Origin: Patescibacteria group bacterium UBA6805
GTDB taxonomy: Bacteria > Patescibacteriota > Minisyncoccia > Minisyncoccales > Minisyncoccaceae
Direction: 5' to 3'
Length of the DNA: 21,931 nucleotides
Assembly (NCBI GenBank): GCA_002452735.1
Contig: DKFD01000005.1
Span: forward strand, 1 to 21,931
The notes under the pieces were generated by a model, which was not told where the DNA came from, did not search any database, and saw only the letters and a program-made list of their open reading frames with translations. Positions 7,569 through 15,275 of the stretch are shown piece by piece (the stretch's first letter is position 1; each line of letters begins with the position of its first letter). A program made the translations under genes and the position numbers.

Positions 7569-8435
7569 TTATATCTTTAAAAATAAATTTTCCAAAACCA
7601 ATTTTTTGTTGGTGTTGGTTGAATTGATTAAATATCTTGACCTTTCTATGTTTTTGATTTTCTCCGTTGTTTCTTTCAGAGAATCTTTTTTCGTCGCCTC
7701 AAGAATCATTTCCCGCCTGAAAAACCTCTCCCAAATATCGATTATCTCGTCGATGTTTTCCAATTCGCACATTTTCTTGGCATAATTGAACCTCTGATGA
7801 TAATCGGCCCGGGAAAGAAAAACAATGTCCTTAATGGCCTGGTTGAAAATCTCCATTTTCTCCGGGTTATTGAAAAAATCAACGGCTTTTCCAATCTGGC
7901 CCGAAGAAATCAAAGAAATTTCTTTGGCCTTGCTCTTGGAAGCTCCCAGCTCGATCAAGCGTTCTTCAATATCTTCTCTCGAAACCAGAGAAAACTTGAG
8001 CTCTTGAAGACGAGAACGAATCGTGCCCAAAAGCATGTAAGGATAAGGAGTTACAAGAATAAGAATTGAATTCCCTCTGGGCTCTTCCAGCGTTTTTAAA
8101 AAGGCACTCTGAACTTCTCTTTTCATTAAATGGGCGTCGTCAATTATTCCTATTTTGAAATAATGGGAATAAGGCTTCAGGGAAAGCTTTTCCTGCAACT
8201 CTCTGATTTGTTCTATTTTTATCTCCCGGCCGGAAGAAGAAACCATAAAAAAGTCGGGATTTTCAATCAAATCGGCATCGGAATCTTCTTTGAAAATCAT
8301 TTTGGCGAACTCAAGGGCTATTTTTTTCTTACCTGTTTTTTCCGGGCCGGAGAAAAGAAGAGCGTGAGGAATGTTTCCCCGCTTGACTATTCTTTGAAGT
8401 AGCGCCTTTTGTTTTTCGTGGCCGATGATGTCCAT
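7569..8435 (-). CDS. holB: DNA polymerase III clamp-loader subunit delta' (DnaX/HolB-like)
   Basis: 288-residue AAA+ protein. Walker A-like GPEKTGKKK at residues 30-38 has Lys where Ser/Thr is usual, Walker B-like GIIDDAHLM replaces a DEAH, and IRSRLQELKF stands at the sensor/SRC position. These degenerate motifs fit the non-ATPase delta' subunit rather than DnaX tau/gamma. The four-Cys zinc module typical of delta' is absent. The C-terminal half is helical, as in clamp-loader collar domains. The ATG follows the murA stop after 1 nt (context CAATAAAATG), suggesting re-initiation rather than SD-driven start. A DnaX assignment is less likely because of length and motif decay. Confidence 0.88.
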   Translation of the reverse strand: MDIIGHEKQKALLQRIVKRGNIPHALLFSGPEKTGKKKIALEFAKMIFKEDSDADLIENPDFFMVSSSGREIKIEQIRELQEKLSLKPYSHYFKIGIIDDAHLMKREVQSAFLKTLEEPRGNSILILVTPYPYMLLGTIRSRLQELKFSLVSREDIEERLIELGASKSKAKEISLISSGQIGKAVDFFNNPEKMEIFNQAIKDIVFLSRADYHQRFNYAKKMCELENIDEIIDIWERFFRREMILEATKKDSLKETTEKIKNIERSRYLINSTNTNKKLVLENLFLKI

Positions 8436-8436
8436 T

Positions 8437-9720
8437 TTATTGTTTGACTCTTTTAATGTCCGCCCCCAGATTTTTTAATCTCTCCTCTATCTTTTCATAT
8501 CCCCTATCTATCTGGTAAACGTTCCTTATGGTTGTCTTGCCCTCGGCGATAAGACCGGCGATAATCAAAGCTGCCCCACCCCTTAAATCAAACGAGCCCA
8601 GGTCTTCTCCGTAAAGAGGGGTCAATCCGTTAATAGTAGCCCGGTGCGGGTCGGAAAAGAAAACATCAGCCCCCATTTTAATCAATCCCTCCAGATACCT
8701 TAGTCTTCCTTCGTATAAAGGATCGTGAAGCAGGGTCTGTCCTTCGGACTGAGTGGACAAAACTCCCATTACCGACAAAAGATCGGAGGGAAAGCCGGGA
8801 AAAGGAAGGCTTTGAACTTTTTTTATCTTCAAGGACTTCCAGGGTCTGACCCTCACTTCCGCTTTTCCGCCTCCTTTCATTTTTATTTCCAAAGGAACGC
8901 CGGCGTCTCTTAAATTTTTCAAAACAAAGCTCAAGAAAGGATATTCAACGTTCTTCACCAGAACATCTCCCTTGACCGCCGCGGCCATGATAATGAAAGT
9001 TCCCGCTTCAATGGGGTCGAAAATCAAATCATGTTTGAATCCTTTCAGTTTGTTTTTTCCCCCTATCCTGATTTCGTGAGCCCCGGTTATCTTTGCCACG
9101 GCCCCCATCTTATTCAAAACCTTCATCAGCTCCTGGTTGGGATAATCCAAATCAGCTGTTTTGATTAAAATCGGCTTAACTAAAGATGCGGCGAAAAGCA
9201 TTATGTTGGAAGTGGCAGTCACGCTGAACTCGTCCAAAATCACCGTGGTGCTTTTTAGCAGACCCTTGAAAGAAAGCTTGACGCTGTTGTTGTTTTTTTT
9301 GACTGAAACTCCCATCTCCTTGAAAGCGTTGAGGTGGGTGTCAATCGGCCGGGGCCCGATTAAACAGCCACCGGGTTGGGCCAAAGATGCTTTCCTGAAT
9401 CTGGCAAGCATCGCTCCGAGAAGAATAATCGCTCCCCTGAATTTTGAAACCGCCTCGTTGTTTATTTTCCCCGGATTTATTCTTTTGGCGTTGATTTTTA
9501 TTTTCCTCTCTCCAACCCAGGAAACTTCCACTCCCATGCTCTGAAAAATTTCAATAAGCCTGAACACGTCCTCAATCAAAGGAATATTGCCGATAACGCA
9601 ATCTTCCTCGGTCAGAAGCGCAGCAGCCAAAACGGGAAAAGTGGCGTTCTTGGCGCCGGTAGCCGAAATCTCCCCTTTGATTTTATTTTGACCGATGATT
9701 ATCAGTTTCTCTTCCTCCAT
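8437..9720 (-). CDS. murA: UDP-N-acetylglucosamine 1-carboxyvinyltransferase
   Basis: 427 residues, full length. It transfers enolpyruvate from PEP to UDP-GlcNAc, the first committed step of peptidoglycan synthesis, in the cytoplasm. Key residues are present: Lys24-Asn25 in GAKNATFPVLAA and the catalytic loop PGGCLIGPRPID with Cys119 and Arg124. Cys at this position predicts fosfomycin-sensitive chemistry. The two-domain inside-out barrel repeats can be followed to the terminal DRGYEKIEERLKNLGADI. The start lies directly after the mreB2 stop (AAAAAATAAAATG), without an SD. With the MreBs in the same operon, it indicates a cell that makes its own wall. Confidence 0.97.
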   Translation of the reverse strand: MEEEKLIIIGQNKIKGEISATGAKNATFPVLAAALLTEEDCVIGNIPLIEDVFRLIEIFQSMGVEVSWVGERKIKINAKRINPGKINNEAVSKFRGAIILLGAMLARFRKASLAQPGGCLIGPRPIDTHLNAFKEMGVSVKKNNNSVKLSFKGLLKSTTVILDEFSVTATSNIMLFAASLVKPILIKTADLDYPNQELMKVLNKMGAVAKITGAHEIRIGGKNKLKGFKHDLIFDPIEAGTFIIMAAAVKGDVLVKNVEYPFLSFVLKNLRDAGVPLEIKMKGGGKAEVRVRPWKSLKIKKVQSLPFPGFPSDLLSVMGVLSTQSEGQTLLHDPLYEGRLRYLEGLIKMGADVFFSDPHRATINGLTPLYGEDLGSFDLRGGAALIIAGLIAEGKTTIRNVYQIDRGYEKIEERLKNLGADIKRVKQ

Positions 9721-9721
9721 T

Positions 9722-10723
9722 TTATTTTTTGGACATCACGCTTTTCTTATAAACATCAAGGTTGTCCAGAACCACGCCGGTTCCCTTGGCCACGCAACTT
9801 AAAGGATCGTCGGCGACAAAGCAGGGAACGCCGGTTGATTTGGAGGCCAGAGAAGCGATATTTCTTAAACAGGCCCCGCCCCCGGCAATAATCATGCCCT
9901 TGTCCATTATGTCCGCAGACAGTTCGGGAGGCGTTTCCCTGAGAACGCCCTTGATGCACTGCATGATTTCCTTGAGGGGATCTTCTATGGCCCGGCAAAC
10001 TTCGTTGGAAGTGATTTTAATGGTTTTGGGCAAGCCCAATATCAAGTCCCTTCCCCTTATTTCCAAAATCTTCGGGTCTTTTTCAATAACCGCAGTTCCT
10101 ATCTTTATCTTGATTTCTTCCGATGTCTGTTCTCCCACCGCCAGGTTGTGCGCTTCTTTGATATATTCGGCAATGGCCTGGTCAATCTTGTCTCCGGCCA
10201 CGCGCAAGGATTGAAAAGTCACCATGCCCCCCAAGGAAATCACCGCCACCTCGGTCGTTCCTCCGCCGATGTCAATAATCAAATGCCCTGAAGAAGAATT
10301 AATGGGAATGCCCGCGCCAATGGCCGAGAGAATCGGCTCTTTGGCCAGATATACTTCTCTGGCTCCGGCCAAAATACCGGATTCAATCACCGCTCTTTTT
10401 TCGGTGGAGGTAATCCCGGCCGGCACGCCTACTAAAAGTTCTGGTTTGAAAAATCTACTCCAACCAACATTCACTTTGTTGATAAAATACTTGAGCATAG
10501 CTTGGGTCGTTCTGTAATCGGCAATCACCCCCTCTTTTAGCGGCCTGAACACCTGAATGGTGTCCGGGGTTCGGCCAATCATTTCTTTGGCCTCCTTCCC
10601 CACTGCCAAAATCTTGTTTTCCGTTAAAGAAACCGCCACCACCGAGGGCTCGTTCAAAATTACCCCTTTGTTAGATATAAAAACAAGTGAATTTTTGGTT
10701 CCTAAGTCTACTCCTATTTTCAT
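9722..10723 (-). CDS. MreB-like actin homolog (second paralog)
   Basis: 333 residues. The open frame continues upstream, but the start is placed at 10723 (MKIGVDLGTKNSLVF) because that is where the actin fold begins and a promoter fits directly upstream. Phosphate-1 (DLGTKNSLVF), the Glu-Pro of the catalytic block (AKEPILSAIG), phosphate-2 (DIGGGTTEVAVISLGG) and adenosine (IAGGGACLRNI) motifs are present, so it should bind nucleotide. It differs from the first paralog in lacking the N-terminal amphipathic helix and in having AKEPILS where most MreBs have IEEPMAA. First gene of the mreB2-murA-holB-frr-rseP-proS-mreB1 operon. It may form mixed filaments with the first MreB, or be a specialised MreB/Mbl. 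Confidence 0.9.
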   Translation of the reverse strand: MKIGVDLGTKNSLVFISNKGVILNEPSVVAVSLTENKILAVGKEAKEMIGRTPDTIQVFRPLKEGVIADYRTTQAMLKYFINKVNVGWSRFFKPELLVGVPAGITSTEKRAVIESGILAGAREVYLAKEPILSAIGAGIPINSSSGHLIIDIGGGTTEVAVISLGGMVTFQSLRVAGDKIDQAIAEYIKEAHNLAVGEQTSEEIKIKIGTAVIEKDPKILEIRGRDLILGLPKTIKITSNEVCRAIEDPLKEIMQCIKGVLRETPPELSADIMDKGMIIAGGGACLRNIASLASKSTGVPCFVADDPLSCVAKGTGVVLDNLDVYKKSVMSKK

Positions 10724-10731
10724 ATAATCCC

Positions 10732-10760
10732 ATTGTAGCCAATAAACAACAAATTGGCAA
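10732..10760 (-). promoter_or_regulatory. Promoter of the mreB2 operon, giving a (near) leaderless mRNA
   Basis: TTGCCA (10760-10755, 5/6), 17-nt spacer, TACAAT (10737-10732, 5/6), then 8 nt to the ATG at 10723. A normal start 6-8 nt after the -10 leaves 0-2 nt of leader. Its -35 overlaps that of the divergent PEGA-gene promoter. Confidence 0.7.
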
Positions 10761-10782
10761 GGCCTTGATTTTTCCTTAAAAT
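10754..10782 (+). promoter_or_regulatory. Promoter of the PEGA-protein gene, overlapping the mreB2 promoter
   Basis: TTGGCA (10754-10759, 5/6), 17-nt spacer, TAAAAT (10777-10782, 5/6). Start near 10789, only about 3 nt before the ATG at 10792. A second -10, TATAAC (10785-10790), has no good -35; it would start near 10797, just before an in-frame ATG at 10804. Either way the leader is very short. Confidence 0.55.
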
Positions 10783-10791
10783 TGTATAACA

Positions 10792-12144
10792 ATGGATAAA
10801 TACATGGAAAAGAGTTCCATTAAAAAAACAGCGTTTTTCGTCTTGGTTCTGGCCTTTTTCACCGTCGTCCCGATTTTAATCCTTAATGTCCAAGGCTATC
10901 GTTTTGATTTTAAAAAAATGAAACTGGTTGAAACCGGAGGGTTGAGCATTAAGGCCTCGGCTCCCGAAGCGAACGTTTTCGTCAACGGCCAATATAAAAA
11001 CAGGACCTCGTCTTTTACCAGGGACCTGCTTGTCCAGAATCTGGCCCCCGAAGAGTATGAAATAAGGGTGGAAAAATCCGGCTATCACGCCTGGGGAAAA
11101 ACCCTAGGAGTGGAAGAAAAAAAAGTGACCAAAGCGGAAAACATCTATCTCTTTCCCGAAAAAATTTCATTTAATGTTTACAAAGAAAACATCGCAAACT
11201 TCTTCTTGTCAAAAGACAAAAAAGTCGTCCTCTATTTAACCGACGACAATCAAATTATTTCCAGTAAAAATGCCGTCGTCCTCGACTCCACCGAGGCTAA
11301 AAAATACTTTTCCGAGATACAAGAAATCAAATTTTTTGCCGATAATGAAAAAATATTAATCAGGGGATTGAATTACCAAAACAAAACCGTCTATTATTAC
11401 ATTGACGCGAGCAAGCCGTCGTCTCCGGCTTATCTTAAGGTCCTGGAAGACGCAGAAGACTACGCCATGGAAGAACAAAGCATTGTCTATAAATCAAAAA
11501 ACCAAATCTTAAGGTATGATTTTACCTCTAAAACGACCGAGGTGCTTAAAACAGGAGCTAGCGCCTTTGCCATGAAGGACTATTACAATATTTACGCCAT
11601 CGAGGATAAAATTCTGACCAAGACCAACCTCCTTTCCAAAAACAAGGAAGCTCTATCGGAAAAGCCCTTGGAACTGGACAATTATAAATTATTGATGATT
11701 TCGGACAAAATACTGGTTTTTGACGGCTCCTCTTCCTTTTATCTTTTTAAAGAAAACAAAAAGGAATTCGAGCCTTTTCTTAAAACAACCAATGGCATAA
11801 ATTACGCCACCTTGCCCGATAAAATTATTTTCGGCAACGGATACGAATTATGGCTTCTGCTTCTTAAGGATTTTGAAACTCCTTTCTTCCAGAAAAACGG
11901 AGTCCTGGTCTTCCTTTCAAGATTCTCTTCAAAAATAGACGATGTGGCCTGGTTTAACAACGACTATTTCTTGTATACTTCCAACAACAATCTGCTGGTC
12001 AGCGAAATAGACAACAGAGACAGCATAAACGCCTTTTCTTTGTCCGATATGCCGATAAAGAAGTTCTGGTTTGATGAAAGAGAAAAAACAATCTACGCCT
12101 TGAGTGATAATAAAATATACGTTTCGGATAAATTCAACCCTTAA
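10792..12144 (+). CDS. Membrane-anchored PEGA-domain protein with propeller-like C-terminal region
   Basis: 450 residues (446 if it starts at the in-frame ATG at 10804). Short basic cytoplasmic start, one membrane helix at about residues 14-34 (AFFVLVLAFFTVVPILILNV), then an outside part. Residues about 45-120 resemble a PEGA domain (GGLSIKASAPEANVFVNG ... APEEYEIRVEKSGYHAW), a beta-sandwich found in surface proteins. The remainder has repeating strand patterns (e.g. IVYKSKNQILRYDF, KILVFDGSSSFYLF, YFLYTSNNNLLVSE), suggesting a beta-propeller, without catalytic motifs I recognise. Probable role: cell-surface scaffold or binding. It is the only plus gene between two minus operons, shares a divergent control region with mreB2, and ends at a convergent terminator. 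Confidence 0.8.
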   Translation: MDKYMEKSSIKKTAFFVLVLAFFTVVPILILNVQGYRFDFKKMKLVETGGLSIKASAPEANVFVNGQYKNRTSSFTRDLLVQNLAPEEYEIRVEKSGYHAWGKTLGVEEKKVTKAENIYLFPEKISFNVYKENIANFFLSKDKKVVLYLTDDNQIISSKNAVVLDSTEAKKYFSEIQEIKFFADNEKILIRGLNYQNKTVYYYIDASKPSSPAYLKVLEDAEDYAMEEQSIVYKSKNQILRYDFTSKTTEVLKTGASAFAMKDYYNIYAIEDKILTKTNLLSKNKEALSEKPLELDNYKLLMISDKILVFDGSSSFYLFKENKKEFEPFLKTTNGINYATLPDKIIFGNGYELWLLLLKDFETPFFQKNGVLVFLSRFSSKIDDVAWFNNDYFLYTSNNNLLVSEIDNRDSINAFSLSDMPIKKFWFDEREKTIYALSDNKIYVSDKFNP

Positions 12145-12152
12145 AGCTGAAA

Positions 12153-12172
12153 CACGCCCCGAAAGGGGCGTG
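12153..12172. terminator. Bidirectional terminator hairpin between convergent genes
   Basis: An 8-bp GC-rich stem CACGCCCC / GGGGCGTG with loop GAAA on plus and TTTC on minus, 8 nt after each of the two convergent stops (PEGA gene and rpsI). The T runs on both sides are short and interrupted, so efficiency is uncertain. Confidence 0.75.
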
Positions 12173-12179
12173 AGTATTA

Positions 12180-12698
12180 TTAACGTTTTGACCACTGGGG
12201 CGCCCTCCTCGCTCTTTTCAGCCCGAACTTCTTTCTCTCTTTCATTCTTGAATCCCTTGTCAGGAATCCTGATTTTTTCAATCTCTTTTTGTATTCCGAG
12301 TTGGAAAGAACCAATGCCCTAGCAATCCCGTGCCTGATTGCTTCGGCCTGGGAACTGATTCCCCCTCCCCTGACCACAACCATCACTTCAAACCTGTCCA
12401 GCGATTTCATCTTGTCCAAAGCAGAAAGAGCTGTCTTCTGCAGCGCTTCAGTCGGAAGATATTGCTCCAGCTTCTTTTCGTTTATCGTCACCAGTCCGCT
12501 CTTTTTATTATAAAGACGAACCCGGGCCACTGATGTTTTTCTTCTTCCCGTTGCTTCAAAATATTCGACGCGAATTCTGGAAATGGCTTCAACCTTCTTT
12601 TGTTTTTTTTCTTTGGGCTTTACTGTTTTTTTCACCGGCATCTTCTTTTTTTTCACCGGTACCTTCTTTTTTGTTGTTTTGGCTTTTTCTTTAACCAT
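12180..12698 (-). CDS. rpsI: 30S ribosomal protein S9 with Lys-rich N-terminal extension
   Basis: 172 residues against about 130 usually. The S9 domain starts near residue 48 (YFEATGRRKTSVARVRLY) and ends with the diagnostic KKFGLKRARRAPQWSKR, whose C-terminal Lys-Arg tail reaches the P-site tRNA anticodon stem. The first ~40 residues are almost only Lys, Pro, Val and Thr in loose repeats (PVKKKK, PVKKTVKPKEKK), probably disordered and RNA-binding. Last gene of the infA operon, 3 nt after rplM. Confidence 0.96.
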   Translation of the reverse strand: MVKEKAKTTKKKVPVKKKKMPVKKTVKPKEKKQKKVEAISRIRVEYFEATGRRKTSVARVRLYNKKSGLVTINEKKLEQYLPTEALQKTALSALDKMKSLDRFEVMVVVRGGGISSQAEAIRHGIARALVLSNSEYKKRLKKSGFLTRDSRMKERKKFGLKRARRAPQWSKR

Positions 12699-12701
12699 AT
12701 C

Positions 12702-13064
12702 TTACTCAAATTTAATTCTTTTTAATCGCTTGCTCCGCAACCTGTTTTTGGGAAGCATGCCTGAAACAGCCATAACCAAAAGGTCTCCCGGCTTTCTTTC
12801 AAATATTTCTTTGGCTGGAACGTGCCTTTCCCCTCCCAGATATCCAGAATGGCGGAAATACGTCTTGTCTTCCATTTTTCTGCCCGTAAGTTTTATCTTT
12901 TCCGCATTCTTGATGGTTATGAAAACCTCTTTATCCTTGTTGGGCATGTAATCCGGGCTGGTCTTTCCCTGAAGAATCAAAGCCACCTGAGTGGCCAGCC
13001 GTCCCAGAACCTTGCCTTTGGCGTCGATAACGTGTGTTTCTTTTTTGCTTTTTGTCTTTTCCAT
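12702..13064 (-). CDS. rplM: 50S ribosomal protein L13
   Basis: 120 residues, a little shorter than the usual ~142. Family motifs: HVIDAKGKVLGRLATQVALILQGK, DKEVFITIKNAEKIKLTGRKMEDKTYFRHSGY, and ERKPGDLLVMAVSGMLPKNRL. An early 23S-binding assembly protein. It pairs with rpsI as in most bacteria and starts 4 nt after rplQ. Its C-terminus stops soon after the AVSGMLPKN motif. Confidence 0.96.
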   Translation of the reverse strand: MEKTKSKKETHVIDAKGKVLGRLATQVALILQGKTSPDYMPNKDKEVFITIKNAEKIKLTGRKMEDKTYFRHSGYLGGERHVPAKEIFERKPGDLLVMAVSGMLPKNRLRSKRLKRIKFE

Positions 13065-13068
13065 GCCT

Positions 13069-13416
13069 TTAAATTAATTCTATTATCGCCATCTTGGAAC
13101 TGTCTGATTTCCTTTTTCCCATCCTAACGATTCTGGTGTAACCACCCTGCCTTTCCTGGTATTTAGGAGCTATTTCCGCCATCAGTTTCTTTGCCGTCTT
13201 TTCCGAAAAGAATGTCCTCAAATATCTCAAAGTGGACACGCCTCCTTTCTTGGCTTTGGTTATTTTCTTTTCAATAAAAGGAGAGAGCTCCTTGGCTTTG
13301 GCCTCGGTTGTTTTGATTTTTCCCTTGAGAATCAGAGAAGTGGCCATTGTTTTCAGCAACGCTTTTCTGACATCTCTTTTCCTGTGAAGTTTTCTTCCTT
13401 TCTTTTGCTTATTCAT
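13069..13416 (-). CDS. rplQ: 50S ribosomal protein L17
   Basis: 115 residues, normal for bacterial L17, which lies near the peptide exit tunnel. Recognised by KLHRKRDVRKALLKTMATSLILKGKI near the N-terminus, RYLRTFFSEKTAKKLM in the middle, and GYTRIVRMGKRKSD near the end. It follows rpoA, the classic rpoA-rplQ pair, with a 3-nt gap (TAGTTTATG). That spacing leaves no room for an SD outside the rpoA Lys tail codons. Confidence 0.97.
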   Translation of the reverse strand: MNKQKKGRKLHRKRDVRKALLKTMATSLILKGKIKTTEAKAKELSPFIEKKITKAKKGGVSTLRYLRTFFSEKTAKKLMAEIAPKYQERQGGYTRIVRMGKRKSDSSKMAIIELI

Positions 13417-13419
13417 AAA

Positions 13420-14172
13420 CTATTTTTTCTTCTTGGTTGTTTTTTTGCTCGCCTTCTTTTTAGTTGCGCCTTCCGCCACTTCTTCTTTCTCCGCCTGAAC
13501 TTCGCTATTCAAAAAGCCGAGGTGCGAAATCAAAATGCTTAACGATTCTTTGAGGGCCTCTTTGGGAGAGATGGTGCCGTCGGTCTCGATTTCCAGGGAA
13601 ACTTTTTCAAAATCAGTCCTTTGTCCGACCCTCATGTTCTCCACAGTATAATTGGCTCTGACAATAGGCGTAAAGGCCGCATCCAGGCCGATTACACCGA
13701 TTCCTTTTTTTTCGTTGGATTCTTCCTGAAAAACATAACCCACGCCTTTTTCAACCTTTATCTCAATTTCCAGCTCGGAATTTTTATCGGTCAGCTGGGC
13801 GATATGCAAGTCGGGGTTGGCCAACCTTAACTCGGGAGAAAACTCAAAATCTTTACCGGCTGCTTTTTTCTCTCCTTTGATTTTAAGAACGGCTATCTGG
13901 GGCTCGTCGCTGAACATTTTAAACCTTAGCTGCTTTAAATTCATCAAAACATGCAAAATATCCTCTTTTATTCCCGAAAGGGTGGAAAATTCATGCGGAG
14001 CACCCTTGATTTTTACTTCTGTTACTGCCGCTCCGTTCAAAGAAGATAAAAGAATTCTCCTTAAAGCGTTTCCTATTGTTACCCCATAGCCAGGATAAAG
14101 CGACTCTATTTCAAAAACTTCGCAATTGTCCTTGGTCTTCTTGCTTTTAATTGAAGTTGGCAATGGAATCAT
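13420..14172 (-). CDS. rpoA: RNA polymerase alpha subunit lacking the C-terminal domain
   Basis: 250 residues against about 315-330. The N-terminal assembly domain is complete: YPGYGVTIGNALRRILLSSLNGAAVTEVKIKGAPHEFSTLSGIKEDILHVLMNLK region, the middle domain, and the closing dimer helix (ALKESLSILISHLGFL). The helix-hairpin-helix CTD, which normally contacts UP elements and activators, is missing. Instead the protein ends in about 25 Glu- then Lys-rich residues. The next gene (rplQ) starts 3 nt later, so the CTD was not lost to a nearby frameshift. The subunit should still assemble beta and beta'. It starts 16 nt after rpsD within the operon; no SD is visible. Confidence 0.96.
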   Translation of the reverse strand: MIPLPTSIKSKKTKDNCEVFEIESLYPGYGVTIGNALRRILLSSLNGAAVTEVKIKGAPHEFSTLSGIKEDILHVLMNLKQLRFKMFSDEPQIAVLKIKGEKKAAGKDFEFSPELRLANPDLHIAQLTDKNSELEIEIKVEKGVGYVFQEESNEKKGIGVIGLDAAFTPIVRANYTVENMRVGQRTDFEKVSLEIETDGTISPKEALKESLSILISHLGFLNSEVQAEKEEVAEGATKKKASKKTTKKKK

Positions 14173-14188
14173 AATGCTTTTTTAATTA

Positions 14189-14818
14189 TTATCTTGAATA
14201 ATACTCAAAAAGGGTGGCGATTTCCACCGGTAGCTGAACTTCGGCTGCAACGGGTTTTCTTACGACCTTGCCCTCTCCTTTTTCTTTATCAAAAGCAAGC
14301 CATTCGGGCAATTTGTAATTTTTCATTATTGCGCTCAAATCCTTTAACGGCTCTTTTTTTCTGGAACCGGGCCTTAGGGAAATGACGTCCCCCGCCTTTA
14401 CGTCATAGGAGGGAATGTCTACTTTCTTATTATTAACCATAAAATGGCCGTGAGAAACAAGCTTTGAGGCCTGGGCTCTGGATTTAGCCCAGCCCAAGCG
14501 GAAAATTATATTATCCAGCCTGCTTTCCATTTTTTGGATAAGAGCGTCAGCCACATCTTCCACTTTTCCTCTTTTCTCGGCCACCCCCAGAACGTATTTC
14601 TTGATTTGAGATTCACTTAAATTGTACCACTTCTTCATTTTCTGTTTTTCTCTCAATTCTTTGCCGTATTCGGAAAAACTACCCCTTCTTTTCTTGGGTT
14701 TTTGTCCCGGAGGAAAAGGTCTTTTCACCATGGCACACTTGGCTGACATGCATCGCTCGCCTTTTAAGAAAAGCTTTTCGCCCAACCTTCTGCAAGATTT
14801 ACACTTTTTTGTATTCAT
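14189..14818 (-). CDS. rpsD: 30S ribosomal protein S4, zinc-binding form
   Basis: 209 residues. The start is set at 14818 (MNTKKCKSCRRLG), one nucleotide after the rpsK stop; the in-frame upstream extension overlaps rpsK and does not match S4. N-terminal Cys6, Cys9, Cys23 and Cys28 form the zinc-binding (C+) site, followed by KRPFPPGQKPKKRRGSFSEYG. The S4 RNA-binding domain lies at about residues 95-160 (RLDNIIFRLGWAKSRAQASKLVSHGHFMVNNKKV). S4 starts 30S assembly by binding the 16S 5' domain. Confidence 0.96.
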   Translation of the reverse strand: MNTKKCKSCRRLGEKLFLKGERCMSAKCAMVKRPFPPGQKPKKRRGSFSEYGKELREKQKMKKWYNLSESQIKKYVLGVAEKRGKVEDVADALIQKMESRLDNIIFRLGWAKSRAQASKLVSHGHFMVNNKKVDIPSYDVKAGDVISLRPGSRKKEPLKDLSAIMKNYKLPEWLAFDKEKGEGKVVRKPVAAEVQLPVEIATLFEYYSR

Positions 14819-14819
14819 A

Positions 14820-15269
14820 TTATAATCTTCTTGGTTTGGGAGGACGACACCCGTTATGAGGAATGGGCGTAGCGTCTTTAATTGATAAAATTTCAAATCC
14901 CTGGTTGGCGATTGACCTTAAGGCCGAATCTCTCCCCGAACCGATTCCTTTCGTTACGACGTGAATTTTTTTGACTCCCATTTTTTCAGCCAGCTGGCCT
15001 AAGGCTTCGGCTGTTTTGGAAGCGGCGAAAGGAGTTGATTTTTTTGTCCCCTTGAATCCGATTCTGCCGGCCGAACGGGAAAATAAAACGTTGCCGTTCA
15101 AATCAGCTAAAGTAATAATCGTATTGTTGTAAGAGCTGAAAATATAAAGCTTGGCTTCCCGACCAGAAGTTTTTGAAATCTTTACGTCCTTTCCCAGGGC
15201 CTTCTCAACCGCTTCGCCCTCTTTAATCATCTCTTCTTCACTTTTGGCAATAACGTGTTTTTTTCCCAT
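14820..15269 (-). CDS. rpsK: 30S ribosomal protein S11
   Basis: 149 residues; the core (AKLYIFSSYNNTIITLADLNG ... STPFAASKTAEALGQLAEKMGVKKIHVVTKGIGSGRDSALRSI) and the terminal PIPHNGCRPPKPRRL are diagnostic. A charged N-terminal extension of about 38 residues precedes the core. S11 lies on the 30S platform close to the 16S 3' end and the mRNA exit site, which is relevant here because the 16S 3' tail is altered. It starts 6 nt after rpsM. Confidence 0.96.
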   Translation of the reverse strand: MGKKHVIAKSEEEMIKEGEAVEKALGKDVKISKTSGREAKLYIFSSYNNTIITLADLNGNVLFSRSAGRIGFKGTKKSTPFAASKTAEALGQLAEKMGVKKIHVVTKGIGSGRDSALRSIANQGFEILSIKDATPIPHNGCRPPKPRRL

Positions 15270-15275
15270 AGTTTA

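Noticed and set aside
10724..10792. Longer start for the second MreB at 10792
   Set aside because: It would cross the promoter and adds residues unlike any MreB N-terminus.
14819..14896. N-terminal extension of S4 to an upstream ATG
   Set aside because: The extension is translated from inside rpsK in another frame and does not resemble S4; MNTKKCKSC is the family start.
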